NCBI GenBank assembly: GCA_009886625.1
Contig: QXZA01000011.1
Coordinates: forward strand, 145,736 to 209,735
Reading direction: 5' to 3'
Source of the DNA: Flavobacteriaceae bacterium
GTDB lineage: Bacteria > Bacteroidota > Bacteroidia > Flavobacteriales > Flavobacteriaceae
DNA: 64,000 nt
The position numbers were made by a program, and so were the translations under genes. The notes beneath the pieces were generated by a model that worked only from the letters and a program-made list of their open reading frames with translations, was not told the DNA's origin and ran no database searches. Below, piece by piece: positions 25,268-34,238 of this stretch. Within the stretch, counting starts at the first letter, position 1, and each line of letters begins with the position of its first letter.

Positions 25268-25360
25268 ATGGAATGGTACATGAAAAACAGATGGTGGGTT
25301 TGGTCTGTAACTGGAATATATTTAGCCTATAGAATTTTTACGAGTATTTACTATTCTTGA
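25268..25360 (+). CDS. Candidate 30-residue membrane peptide
   Basis: An ATG-initiated frame of 30 codons, Trp/Tyr-rich, with a hydrophobic centre (MKNRWWVWSVTGIYLAYRIF). It fills the gap between the Kazal lipoprotein and the pterin dehydratase genes, starts 11 bases after the former's stop and ends two bases before the latter's ATG. The tight fit suggests translational coupling. There is no homology evidence, and a chance frame is possible. Confidence 0.35.
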   Translation: MEWYMKNRWWVWSVTGIYLAYRIFTSIYYS

Positions 25361-25362
25361 TA

Positions 25363-25644
25363 ATGCAGATTTTATCATGTTTAGAAATAAAAAAGGAATT
25401 AAGTCTTTTAATAAACTGGGAATTAAAAGAGAGCAATTTGTACAGAAAAGTTTGCTTTGACAACTACCTTCAAGCAATCGATTTTGTTAATAAAGTAGCT
25501 CAGTTAGCCGAAGAACAAAATCATCATCCATTATTATTAATAGACTATACTACTGTCAAAATTAAACTCTCAACCCATGATGCCGGTGGGATCACTACAA
25601 AAGATTTTCAATTAGCTTTGACCATTAACAAGATCAAATTATAG
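25363..25644 (+). CDS. Pterin-4-alpha-carbinolamine dehydratase-like protein
   Basis: A 93-residue PCD/DCoH family protein. The signature AEEQNHHPLLLIDYTTVKIKL followed by STHDAGGITTKD includes the HHP pair and the later TH used in 4a-hydroxytetrahydropterin dehydration. It recycles the pterin cofactor of aromatic amino acid hydroxylases or related enzymes. A TTG at 25357 precedes ATG 25363; the ATG is preferred. It ends six bases into the convergent DUF1080 gene. Confidence 0.85.
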   Translation: MQILSCLEIKKELSLLINWELKESNLYRKVCFDNYLQAIDFVNKVAQLAEEQNHHPLLLIDYTTVKIKLSTHDAGGITTKDFQLALTINKIKL

Positions 25645-26229
25645 CGTTTTAATTTTTAAGTTTCTCCAACATACTTTAATTCCACCTCCATCATGAATCT
25701 GAAGTGCAATTGATCCTTTTCCTTCACCAATTTTTTCGTCTTTCAAAGAAACCATTGACGTACCATTAAGCCATGTGTCTATCTGATCTCCAACTACACG
25801 AATCTTCATTTGGTTCCATTCCCCCATTTTGAGGGCTTTATCCTTCTCTTTTGAGGGCTTAATTAACCAACCTCTCCCATAGGACTCGTAAATTCCTCCC
25901 GTATCACTTCCAGGGGGAGCAACTTCAACTTGCCATCCACTCACTTTTGTTCCTTCAACAGTAGATCGAATAAAAACACCGCTATTACCATTCGCTTCTT
26001 GTTTAAATTCTAAAGTAAGTTCAAAATCATCATAGTATTGTTTGGTAGACAAGTAACCATAGGCTTCATCTGGGCCACTTTCGCATATCAAAAGACCCTC
26101 TTGAATATACCATAATTCTGTACCATGAATAGTCCATCCTTCAAGGTCCTTTCCGTTGAATAAATATTCTTGTGCTCCAACAGATTGAAAAAAAGAAACA
26201 GTAATAATAAGTAGAATGATTTTTTTCAT
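25639..26229 (-). CDS. Secreted DUF1080 (3-keto-disaccharide hydrolase-like) protein
   Basis: A 196-residue protein with a signal peptide (cleavage after VGAQ, about residue 19) and one DUF1080 domain: LFNGKDLEGW, the central FELTLEFKQEANGNSGVFIRS, and the terminal RNLKIKTL. The fold is a concanavalin-like jelly roll found in proteins that bind or cleave sugars, including 3-keto-glycoside hydrolases. The substrate is unknown. It stands alone on its strand. Confidence 0.85.
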   Translation of the reverse strand: MKKIILLIITVSFFQSVGAQEYLFNGKDLEGWTIHGTELWYIQEGLLICESGPDEAYGYLSTKQYYDDFELTLEFKQEANGNSGVFIRSTVEGTKVSGWQVEVAPPGSDTGGIYESYGRGWLIKPSKEKDKALKMGEWNQMKIRVVGDQIDTWLNGTSMVSLKDEKIGEGKGSIALQIHDGGGIKVCWRNLKIKTL

Positions 26230-26329
26230 GTATAAAATTTTGAATTATGAATATAGCTAATTTCAATTGATGTTAATCAATTTTATGGTCTTAAAGTTTA
26301 TGAAGTTTAATATCTTCATAAAAAAAAGA

Positions 26330-28387
26330 ATGAAAAAGTATATTTTGATGATAGTGCTATGTATCACACAAAGAGCGCTTTCTCAAATTGATCCCAAAAA
26401 CATCGATATTGTTAGAGACTCTTTTGGAGTGCCACACATTTTTGCCCCTACGGATGCAGAGGTTGCTTATGGACTTGCTTGGGCACATTCGGAAGATGAT
26501 TTTAAAACTATTCAGCAAGGGTATCTTGCTGGAAATAACCAATTATCAAAGAGCATTGGGAATGCAGGACTAGGAGCTGATTTCATTGCTCAGTTCATTG
26601 GTTCCGAAGCCCTATATGAGGAATATTACGAGAAAAAAATTAGCTCAGAGTACAAAAGAGTTTTGGAGGGATATAAAGAAGGAATTAATCGCTATGTATT
26701 AACACATCCTGAGGAAGTTTTGGTTGAGAATTTCTTCCCTATCACCACTAAAGAAATGATTCGCTATGCACAACTTCAACTCTTTATTTCTTCTAAGGGA
26801 GACCAATGGGTTCAACGAATTGTAAATAATAGCTTAAAGTATGAATTCAAAGAAGAGGAAACTCCAAAAGGATCTAACACTTTTGCTTTTAATAGTTCCA
26901 AAACTGAGGACGGGAGTACTTTTTTGGCCATCAATACTCATCAACCTTTAGACGGACCTGTTTCATGGTACGAAGCGCATTTATGTAGCGAAGAAGGAAC
27001 TAATATTTTAGGAGCCTTGTTTGCAGGAAGTCCAAATATATTGATAGGAGCTAATGAAAATTTAGCTTGGGCGCATACAGTTAATCAACCCGATAAAACT
27101 GATGTTTTTGCTCTTGAAATGCATCCAAAAGAAAAACTGAAGTACAAAGTTGATGATTCCTATTTGACTCTTGAACTGAAGAAAGCAAAATTACAAGTTC
27201 GTGTTTTGGGGATTCCAATTCAAATCAAAAAGAAATTCTACCATAGTATCTATGGACCCGCTTTAAAGAATAAATCTGGCATATATGCGGTTAGAACTCC
27301 AGCATTATTTGAGATCCGAGCCCTAGAACAGTGGTGGAGAATGAATAAAGCAACTAATTTTACGGAATTTTATAATACATTAAAAATGAAAGCATTGCCA
27401 GGCTATAATATTGGCTATGCTGATAAAAATGACACTATTTTTTATATTTCAAATGGATTAATTCCTAAAAGAGCAGAGGGCTACAATTGGTCGGGTGTTG
27501 TCCCAGGTAACACAACAAAAACACTCTGGGAAGAAACCTATGACATTGAAGAATTACCTCAAGTGATACAACCAAAGTCAGGGTATGTGTACAATGCTAA
27601 TCACACCCCTTTTAGATCAAGTGCTGAGAATGACAATCCCAATCAAGAACTCTTTGACCCCTCAATGGGTTTTGAAACCTTTGACAATAATAGGTCTACA
27701 AGACTTAAAGCCTTAATTGATCAACATAATACGGTAAATTATGAGGAATTTAAAAAGATCAAATATGATCATCAATATCCCATCCCTTATGCTTTTAGCT
27801 GGATGAACATCAATCATCTTGATCAATTGAATTCTAATAAATATCCTGAAATTAAATTGCTAATAGATCGCTTGCAAGCCTGGGATCGTAGGGCAGAAGC
27901 TAACTCTTTGGGAGCTGGTACTTTTGCAATTTTTTATAATCAATTACGTCCATTTTATCGAAGTTTACCCCCACCCAAAATATTCTCTCCCTCAACACTA
28001 GTTCAAGCACTTCGAAACACTAAAGAGTATATGCTAAAATATTTCAATACTCTTGATGTTCGCTTGGGTGATTATCAAAAATTAGTCCGAGGGGATAAAG
28101 AACTTCCCGTTTTCGGCCTACCAGATGTGATTACTGCTATGGCTTCAATTCCTTATAAAGAAGGAAAGGTTAAGGTTGTTAGTGGAGAATCGTATATTGA
28201 ATTGGTTCACTTTACTGAAGAAGGACCTGAAATTGAATCTGTTATCTCTTACGGTAGTTCAGATCATCCTAATTCTGAACATTATAATGATCAAATGGAG
28301 ATTTATGCTTCATTTAAAACAAAGAAAATGACATTGAATAAGGAAAAAATTTATGCTAATGCTAAGAAGATTTATAATCCAAAATAA
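26330..28387 (+). CDS. Penicillin acylase family (Ntn-hydrolase) protein
   Basis: A 685-residue precursor of the penicillin/acyl-homoserine-lactone acylase family. A signal peptide (to about residue 19, LSQ) is followed by the alpha-chain start DIVRDSFGVPHIFAPTDAE and GLAWAHSEDDF. The maturation site and nucleophile lie in GSNTFAF, with Ser182 becoming the beta-chain N-terminus after self-cleavage. WAHTVNQPDKTDVF and the later NSLGAGTFAIFYN fit the beta chain. It is periplasmic and would hydrolyse an amide such as an N-acyl homoserine lactone, a peptide antibiotic or a similar compound; the substrate cannot be read. ATG 26330 is chosen for the signal peptide. Confidence 0.85.
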   Translation: MKKYILMIVLCITQRALSQIDPKNIDIVRDSFGVPHIFAPTDAEVAYGLAWAHSEDDFKTIQQGYLAGNNQLSKSIGNAGLGADFIAQFIGSEALYEEYYEKKISSEYKRVLEGYKEGINRYVLTHPEEVLVENFFPITTKEMIRYAQLQLFISSKGDQWVQRIVNNSLKYEFKEEETPKGSNTFAFNSSKTEDGSTFLAINTHQPLDGPVSWYEAHLCSEEGTNILGALFAGSPNILIGANENLAWAHTVNQPDKTDVFALEMHPKEKLKYKVDDSYLTLELKKAKLQVRVLGIPIQIKKKFYHSIYGPALKNKSGIYAVRTPALFEIRALEQWWRMNKATNFTEFYNTLKMKALPGYNIGYADKNDTIFYISNGLIPKRAEGYNWSGVVPGNTTKTLWEETYDIEELPQVIQPKSGYVYNANHTPFRSSAENDNPNQELFDPSMGFETFDNNRSTRLKALIDQHNTVNYEEFKKIKYDHQYPIPYAFSWMNINHLDQLNSNKYPEIKLLIDRLQAWDRRAEANSLGAGTFAIFYNQLRPFYRSLPPPKIFSPSTLVQALRNTKEYMLKYFNTLDVRLGDYQKLVRGDKELPVFGLPDVITAMASIPYKEGKVKVVSGESYIELVHFTEEGPEIESVISYGSSDHPNSEHYNDQMEIYASFKTKKMTLNKEKIYANAKKIYNPK

Positions 28388-28401
28388 ATCAATTTGTTAA
28401 A

Positions 28402-29529
28402 CTAATTTTCAAGCGCCTTTTGGTAAATCGCTTCATACTGCTTAACAACAATATCAATATCAAATAACTGGGCTTGTTCTTTGGCTTGTTTTTTAAATTG
28501 TTTCAATTTATCGTCATCTAGAAGTAATTTTAAAGCATTTTCTGCCATAGATGTTACATCACCAATCTCAGAGAGAAATCCTGTAACACCATGTCTATTG
28601 ACTTCGCTTAAACCTCCTGCATTTGATGAAATCACAGGAACTCCATTAGCCATAGCTTCGAGTGCTACTAAACCAAAACTTTCCATTTCAGAGGGCAATA
28701 AAAACAAATCAGAATAACATAAAATTTTGTCGATTTCGTTACTATTTCCTAGAAATAAAACCTTTTCATTTAATCCATTTTTATTGACATAAGCCATAAT
28801 CTCTGCCTTTTCTGGTCCTTCCCCAACCATCAAAAGACGGCTTGAGACTTGGGAGGAAATTTTTTCAAATACAGTAATGACATCTTTAATTCTTTTTAAG
28901 GGTCTAAAATTACTTATATGGGTAAGAATTTTATCATTAGTTGGGGCCAGTAAAGAACGTTCACAGGGTTTCTCTTTTAGATCTAATTTTTTAACATCAA
29001 TAAAATTGGGAATCACATTTATCTCAGTTTTAATATCAAATAAACGAAGAGTATCTTGTTTTAAACTTTCAGAAACAGCAGTAACACTATCAGAATGATT
29101 AATGCTAAAAGTAACTGCAGTTTTGTAAAAGGGATGGTTTCCAACTAAGGTAATATCCGTTCCATGCAATGTGGTCACTATAGGAATTGAAATGCCCTCA
29201 TCTGCAAGCATTTTCTTTGCCATATAAGCAGCGTATGCATGAGGTATGGCATAATGAACATGCAATACGTCAATTTTATTTGATTTTACTACATCCACCA
29301 AGCGACTTGATAATGCCAACTCATAGGGCTGATATTTAAACAAAGGATAATCTGGGACATATACCTCATGAAAATTGAGATTCTGAGTGTTAATAGTTTC
29401 CAAACGAACGGGTTGGTGATAGGTCACAAAATGAATATTATGTCCCATTTTAGAGAGTGCTATTCCTAATTCTGTTGCAACAACCCCACTACCTCCGAAG
29501 GTTGGATAACATACAATTGCTATATTCAA
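28402..29529 (-). CDS. bshA: N-acetyl-alpha-D-glucosaminyl L-malate synthase
   Basis: A 375-residue GT4 glycosyltransferase matching BshA. It opens NIAIVCYPTFGGSGVVATELG, and the C-terminal donor site includes LLPSEMESFGLVALEAMANGVPVISSNAGG. It makes the first intermediate of bacillithiol (GlcNAc-malate) from UDP-GlcNAc and malate. The start appears to be TTG at 29527-29529. BshB and BshC are not in this window. It begins 11 bases after the stop of the GH3 fusion gene on the same strand. Confidence 0.92.
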   Translation of the reverse strand: MNIAIVCYPTFGGSGVVATELGIALSKMGHNIHFVTYHQPVRLETINTQNLNFHEVYVPDYPLFKYQPYELALSSRLVDVVKSNKIDVLHVHYAIPHAYAAYMAKKMLADEGISIPIVTTLHGTDITLVGNHPFYKTAVTFSINHSDSVTAVSESLKQDTLRLFDIKTEINVIPNFIDVKKLDLKEKPCERSLLAPTNDKILTHISNFRPLKRIKDVITVFEKISSQVSSRLLMVGEGPEKAEIMAYVNKNGLNEKVLFLGNSNEIDKILCYSDLFLLPSEMESFGLVALEAMANGVPVISSNAGGLSEVNRHGVTGFLSEIGDVTSMAENALKLLLDDDKLKQFKKQAKEQAQLFDIDIVVKQYEAIYQKALEN

Positions 29530-29540
29530 AAGGTTTTATT

Positions 29541-32450
29541 TTAATCAATTAAAGCCTTATAAACTGAGGCTTGCATTCGGGTTCTAATATTACTTTTACT
29601 AAAAGTAAAATCATTATTTGGATATGTTCTATTTGCTAAAATAACCAATATAATTTCTTTCTCTGGATCTGCCCATGCATAAGTTCCAGTATAGCCAGAA
29701 TGTCCAAAACTTCTTTTTGAAACACAGCCACAAGTTGAACCATTAATTCCTTCCAATTGTGGTTTATCAAATCCAATTCCTCTTCGGTTTCCTTCTTTAC
29801 AATAATAACAAGTATTGAAATCTCTAATTGTTTCGGGTTTTATTAATTGAATTCCATTAAAGTATCCTTCTTGTAAATACATTTGCATAATAGATGCTAC
29901 CTCATAAGCAGTACCAAACAAACCTGCATGTCCCCCTACTCCATTTTGCATTGCAGCCCCCATGTCATGAACATAGCCGTCCAATTCACTATGTCTAAAA
30001 TAACTGTCAATTTCACTAGGCACTATTTGAGCACTCTCAAAGCGATCTAAAGGTTTAAATCCTATCGTTTTTAACCCTAGAGGATCAAATACTTTTTGTT
30101 TTACCAAACGTTCATAGGGAATTTGAGAAGTGTTTTCAAAATACCTTTTGAGGATATAATAGGGTAAATCAGAATATTTATAGGCCAAAGAATCAATTAA
30201 TACACTTTCTTCAATTTGACTATACATATCCTCTTCAAAATCAGAGCTTAAAAATAACTCTTTGGAAACAGTCAAGTTATATTTTTCAGATTCCTTTTTT
30301 TTATACATTGATTTCTTGGGATACCCTTTTTTATTGAGAGTTTCTCTATAAAAGGGAATCCAAGGCCAAAGCTGGGCATAATGGGACAGCATTTGCTTGA
30401 GGTTCAGATTAGCTTTATTACTGTCTTTCCAGTCTGATATAAGATCAGTAACAGTTGTCGAAAATGATAGTGTTCCCTCATCAAAAGCGTTCATTACCAA
30501 AGGGAGTGTTCCTAGTATTTTTGTTAAGGATGCTAAATCATACAGATCAGAATTTTTGACCAATTGTTCTTTTTTGTAGGTGTGGAATCCAAAGTTTTTT
30601 TGATATACAAGCTTCCCTTTTCTGGCAACTAAAACTTGCATCCCTGGGGTCATCATAGAATCTATAGAGACTTGTGCTAAAGCATCCAGCTCCTTAAGTT
30701 TGGTTATGTTAAAGCCCAATGAAGAAGCAGATCCATAACCCAAACGAATGCCTCCTTTTAAGTCAATCCCATCACCTTCTTTAAACATAGATGAAACATC
30801 AACTGGAAGACGACCTGATAAGGCTTGTACTCCAAAAATAGCATCCACACTTAGTTGTTGTGACTCTTGACTGTTTTGATAACTCAATACCACAGCATCT
30901 ATTCCATTAATATTTACTATGGGTTTAAGTGCATAAGGTTTCACAAAAACATCAAGAATTACCGTTTTGTTTTTGGCAAGCTTGGCCAGGATTTGCAACT
31001 CTTCTTTTTTAAATCTAGAAGCTTTCCAAGGTGTGGCATTCGATCTATGAAAGCTCACAATAATAGTATCATGGGCTTTTGTCTTATAGAGTAGGTTTTG
31101 AATATTTACATCCTTAATTAAGTCAACTGAAGCATACTTTTGTAGATGCTTTTCAAATTCAGTTGATTCAGCATCTCCCATAGCAATATGTGCTATAGAT
31201 TCGTCAGAAGATAATGGAAGAATTGAATTTTCATTTCTTAATAAAGTAATCGCTTTACCAACAGCTTCGCTGTAAAGTTTTTGATCCTCTATGGTATTTA
31301 AATCTTCATAAAGGTTTTCAGTATCAATAGGCTTATACTGAGACAATCCCACCTTATATTTTGCACTAAGAATCTTTTTTACTGAGTGAGCCAATCGATT
31401 TTCAGTAACTTTACCTTTTTGAAAAGCACGTTTTATTGCATTAATTCCTTTTTGTATATCATTAGAAATGACTAGTAAATCGTGTCCTGCTAAAAAAGCC
31501 GTCAAATCAATATTTTCAACTTTGGAGTATTCAGAAACTCCTTTCATGTTGAGCGCATCGGTCACTATCAAGCCTTTAAATCCTAATTTCTTTTTTAGTA
31601 AGCCTTGTATAACGTCATTGGATAGTGAAGTTGGCAAACCTCTTTTTGTAATGCTAGGCACATTCAAATGTGCAACCATCACAGAAGACAATCCATTATC
31701 TATCAAAGTTTTATAGGGTGCTAGTTCTACTGAGTCAATTCGATCAGCAGAAAAATAGACGGTAGGTAAGGTTTTGTGTGAATCTTGAGAAGTATCACCA
31801 TGTCCTGGAAAATGTTTTCCCGAAGTCAGTACACCTGCATCATGGTGACCCTTCATTATTGCTAAAGCTTGACGTGAAACACGTTCTTTTGACGATCCAT
31901 ATGAACGGTTTCCAATAATAGGATTTTTAGGATTTGTATTAATATCCAGCACAGGGCTGAAACTATAATGAATTCCAAGTCGTCTTTCTTGCTCTCCCAT
32001 TCTTTTTCCAATCGCTCTGAGCAAAAGGGAATCTTTTACTGCTCCTAATGTCATCGGCCAAGGAAATGCTTTAACTGAGTCTAATCGCATGGCCACCCCC
32101 CATTCTGCATCCATAGCAACGAGTAAAGGGACTTTAGAATGTTCTTGAAAACTGTTTAACCATTGTGATTGCAAAACAGGACCTCCTAGAGAAAAAACAA
32201 GTCCACCCACCTTTTGATTCTTTACTAATGCTAAAGTTTCATTGTAATGTGTACTATCCCGTTCAGTAAAAACCATTGGCATAAATAACTGCCCTATTTT
32301 TTCTTCCAAACTTAAAGATTGATAAACGCTATCTACCCACTTTTCCTGAAGTATTAAATTTTCTTGTGAGACAGCAAGAGGACTTACTGTTTGACCAAAG
32401 ACTTTAGTTGTGATAACAAAATAGAAAAGAATTCTAAGTATGGATTTCAT
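29541..32450 (-). CDS. GH3 beta-N-acetylhexosaminidase fused to a beta-lactamase-like serine hydrolase
   Basis: A 969-residue secreted fusion. A signal peptide (to about residue 20, VFGQ) is followed by a GH3 domain (about 35-370) with the NagZ-type loop KHFPGHGDTSQDSHKTLP and VTDALNMKGV, a GH3 C-terminal-like domain (about 390-560), and a beta-lactamase/PBP-like domain (about 585-960). The last has the nucleophile motif SLTK, YSD in place of the second motif, and HSG in place of KTG. It probably removes GlcNAc from peptidoglycan fragments and acts on an amide or ester in the same material; the second activity is inference. ATG 32450 is chosen over an upstream frame for the signal peptide. 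Confidence 0.88.
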   Translation of the reverse strand: MKSILRILFYFVITTKVFGQTVSPLAVSQENLILQEKWVDSVYQSLSLEEKIGQLFMPMVFTERDSTHYNETLALVKNQKVGGLVFSLGGPVLQSQWLNSFQEHSKVPLLVAMDAEWGVAMRLDSVKAFPWPMTLGAVKDSLLLRAIGKRMGEQERRLGIHYSFSPVLDINTNPKNPIIGNRSYGSSKERVSRQALAIMKGHHDAGVLTSGKHFPGHGDTSQDSHKTLPTVYFSADRIDSVELAPYKTLIDNGLSSVMVAHLNVPSITKRGLPTSLSNDVIQGLLKKKLGFKGLIVTDALNMKGVSEYSKVENIDLTAFLAGHDLLVISNDIQKGINAIKRAFQKGKVTENRLAHSVKKILSAKYKVGLSQYKPIDTENLYEDLNTIEDQKLYSEAVGKAITLLRNENSILPLSSDESIAHIAMGDAESTEFEKHLQKYASVDLIKDVNIQNLLYKTKAHDTIIVSFHRSNATPWKASRFKKEELQILAKLAKNKTVILDVFVKPYALKPIVNINGIDAVVLSYQNSQESQQLSVDAIFGVQALSGRLPVDVSSMFKEGDGIDLKGGIRLGYGSASSLGFNITKLKELDALAQVSIDSMMTPGMQVLVARKGKLVYQKNFGFHTYKKEQLVKNSDLYDLASLTKILGTLPLVMNAFDEGTLSFSTTVTDLISDWKDSNKANLNLKQMLSHYAQLWPWIPFYRETLNKKGYPKKSMYKKKESEKYNLTVSKELFLSSDFEEDMYSQIEESVLIDSLAYKYSDLPYYILKRYFENTSQIPYERLVKQKVFDPLGLKTIGFKPLDRFESAQIVPSEIDSYFRHSELDGYVHDMGAAMQNGVGGHAGLFGTAYEVASIMQMYLQEGYFNGIQLIKPETIRDFNTCYYCKEGNRRGIGFDKPQLEGINGSTCGCVSKRSFGHSGYTGTYAWADPEKEIILVILANRTYPNNDFTFSKSNIRTRMQASVYKALID

Positions 32451-32494
32451 ATAAATGAATTTATTGAGGTGCAAAACTATTAGCTTTGTTTGAT

Positions 32495-32980
32495 TTAGCT
32501 CATAAATCGGCTATGCCAACTTTGTGCTGCTGGAATCTCCCAATGCTTTAAATATTCTTGCTTGTTATCTACTAGATTATTAAAAACAATAGTTTTTTTG
32601 GTAACCGCTCTAGTCTTCGCCATTTTTCGAAAATCACTCAATTGTTTATAAACAAAATACTCTCCTTGCTTAAAGGTAACATTCATTTTATCTAGTAATA
32701 CAATGTCAAATTCTTTTTCCAAGTGTTGAATAAACCTTACGGAACTGTCTATGGAGCAGCCACTTGCTTGAGCTGTTTCTTGATTAATTCCAATGACAAT
32801 AAAACGATCATATGGCAATACAAATCCAGCCTCAAGCGATTGACTATGCGCTGTCCACTGGTCAAGAAAACGAGTTAATGCCTCGCTTACTTTTGGAATT
32901 TCATCTTCTTTGAACTTACGATTAGATGGATAGATCCAAATTCGTGATTGGTCAGGTAATTGATCAAAAGGGACTATCAT
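32495..32980 (-). CDS. Conserved flavobacterial protein of unknown function
   Basis: A 161-residue soluble protein opening VPFDQLPDQSRIWIYPSNR. In related genomes I recall it labelled as an ABC transporter ATPase, but it has no Walker A, Walker B or signature motif, so that label is not supported. The pattern of alternating strands and helices is compatible with a small alpha/beta fold. It ends a run of same-strand genes starting at the MlaD-like gene, three bases after the Fe-S subunit. Confidence 0.7.
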   Translation of the reverse strand: MIVPFDQLPDQSRIWIYPSNRKFKEDEIPKVSEALTRFLDQWTAHSQSLEAGFVLPYDRFIVIGINQETAQASGCSIDSSVRFIQHLEKEFDIVLLDKMNVTFKQGEYFVYKQLSDFRKMAKTRAVTKKTIVFNNLVDNKQEYLKHWEIPAAQSWHSRFMS

Positions 32981-32983
32981 TTA

Positions 32984-33766
32984 TTACAAATCATTAGCAT
33001 TAGCAATCAATTCGGCAATATCCATTACTTGAATATTCCCTTCTTGTTCTTTGTTTTTAATTCCATCGGTCATCATTGTATTACAAAACGGACATGCTGC
33101 AGCTACGATGTCAGGTTGCACTTCCAATAATTGCTCTGTTCGTTCAATATTTACCTCTTTAACACCTGCTTCAGCATCTTTAAACATCTGTGCTCCCCCA
33201 GCACCACAACATAAACCTTTGGATCTACAAGACTTCATTTCCACTAATTCGGCATCTAATTTTTGAATCAAATCTCTTGGGGCTTCATATACTTGATTTG
33301 CACGTCCCAAATAACAAGGATCATGATAGGTAATTCGTTTTCCTTTGAATTTTCCACCTTGGATACTTAATTTCTCTTCTTTTAGCAACTGTTTCAACAA
33401 CTGAGTGTGATGAATGACTTCAAAATTACCTCCCAATTCAGGGTATTCATTTTTTAAAGTATTAAAACAATGTGGACAGGTCGTAACAATTTTAGTTACT
33501 TCATAAGCATTTAAAGTGGCGATATTTTGAAGTGCTTGCATTTGAAATAAAAATTCATTTCCTGCTCGCTTTGCTGGATCTCCAGTGCAGCTCTCTTCTG
33601 TTCCCAAAACAGCAAAGGAGGTTTCAGTTTTATTAAGTAGCTTAACAAAAGCTTTGGTGATTTTCTTTGCTCTGTCATCAAAACTTCCTGCACAGCCAAC
33701 CCAAAAAACAATTTCTGCTTTCTTTCCTTCTGCTTGTAGTTGCGCTAAAGTAGGCACATTCAACAT
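32984..33766 (-). CDS. CCG-domain Fe-S oxidoreductase subunit
   Basis: A 260-residue protein with two cysteine-rich CCG-type modules: WVGCAGSF ... CPHCFNTLKNEYP in the first, and CYLGR, CCGAGGAQMF and CPFCNTMM in the second. This matches the heterodisulfide-reductase HdrB/HdrD, GlpC and LutA group that binds an unusual Fe-S cluster. The partner is almost certainly the membrane Fe-S protein encoded upstream (34239-35555), with a HAD-like gene between them. The electron donor and acceptor are unknown. Confidence 0.85.
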   Translation of the reverse strand: MLNVPTLAQLQAEGKKAEIVFWVGCAGSFDDRAKKITKAFVKLLNKTETSFAVLGTEESCTGDPAKRAGNEFLFQMQALQNIATLNAYEVTKIVTTCPHCFNTLKNEYPELGGNFEVIHHTQLLKQLLKEEKLSIQGGKFKGKRITYHDPCYLGRANQVYEAPRDLIQKLDAELVEMKSCRSKGLCCGAGGAQMFKDAEAGVKEVNIERTEQLLEVQPDIVAAACPFCNTMMTDGIKNKEQEGNIQVMDIAELIANANDL

Positions 33767-33772
33767 ATAATA

Positions 33773-34222
33773 CTATGCTTTATTCTGACCGTCATCAAAC
33801 ACTTCAATGGTCATTTCTTTTTCAATTAAATCAGTAAACTTTCCATTGTAGCGTGTTGCTTTTACTAAGTGGTTATCAATCCAATGGTAATTCCCACCTC
33901 TTGGTTTACCCATTAAAAGACTGTGGTATTTAAAACCATTCTGTTTTAGCCATTTTTCCGTGACGCCTCTATGAGACTCTACTCTTGATGTGAAAAAACA
34001 TATTAAATGTCCTTCATCAAACCATTTGTTTAGTGTTTCAAGGGCATCAGGATATACATTAGCAGTTGCCATACGCTCTGGTTCTTCATTTGGAATGTCA
34101 TCACAAACAGTACCGTCTATATCAATCAAATAATTTTTAATTCCCTCTGGGAGAACAGGGCTTACTACTTCGCCTGCTTCTACTTTTTGATGTAAATAAT
34201 TTTCTGCTTCTTCCCGTTGCAT
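33773..34222 (-). CDS. HAD-like phosphatase family protein
   Basis: A 149-residue protein with the HAD motif I DIDGTVCDD near residue 34, a motif II-like FFTSR near 77, and a C-terminal acid-rich region. It has the core of a small HAD hydrolase with no visible cap. I recall homologues being mislabelled phosphoheptose isomerase; nothing here looks like an isomerase. It lies between the two subunits of the Fe-S oxidoreductase, all on one strand with spacings of 6 and 16 bases. Confidence 0.75.
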   Translation of the reverse strand: MQREEAENYLHQKVEAGEVVSPVLPEGIKNYLIDIDGTVCDDIPNEEPERMATANVYPDALETLNKWFDEGHLICFFTSRVESHRGVTEKWLKQNGFKYHSLLMGKPRGGNYHWIDNHLVKATRYNGKFTDLIEKEMTIEVFDDGQNKA

Positions 34223-34238
34223 TGTTAATTGGTTTTAA

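Noticed and set aside
26267..26329. Upstream extension of the penicillin acylase gene
   Set aside because: The additional 21 residues are not signal-like, whereas ATG 26330 gives a normal signal peptide.
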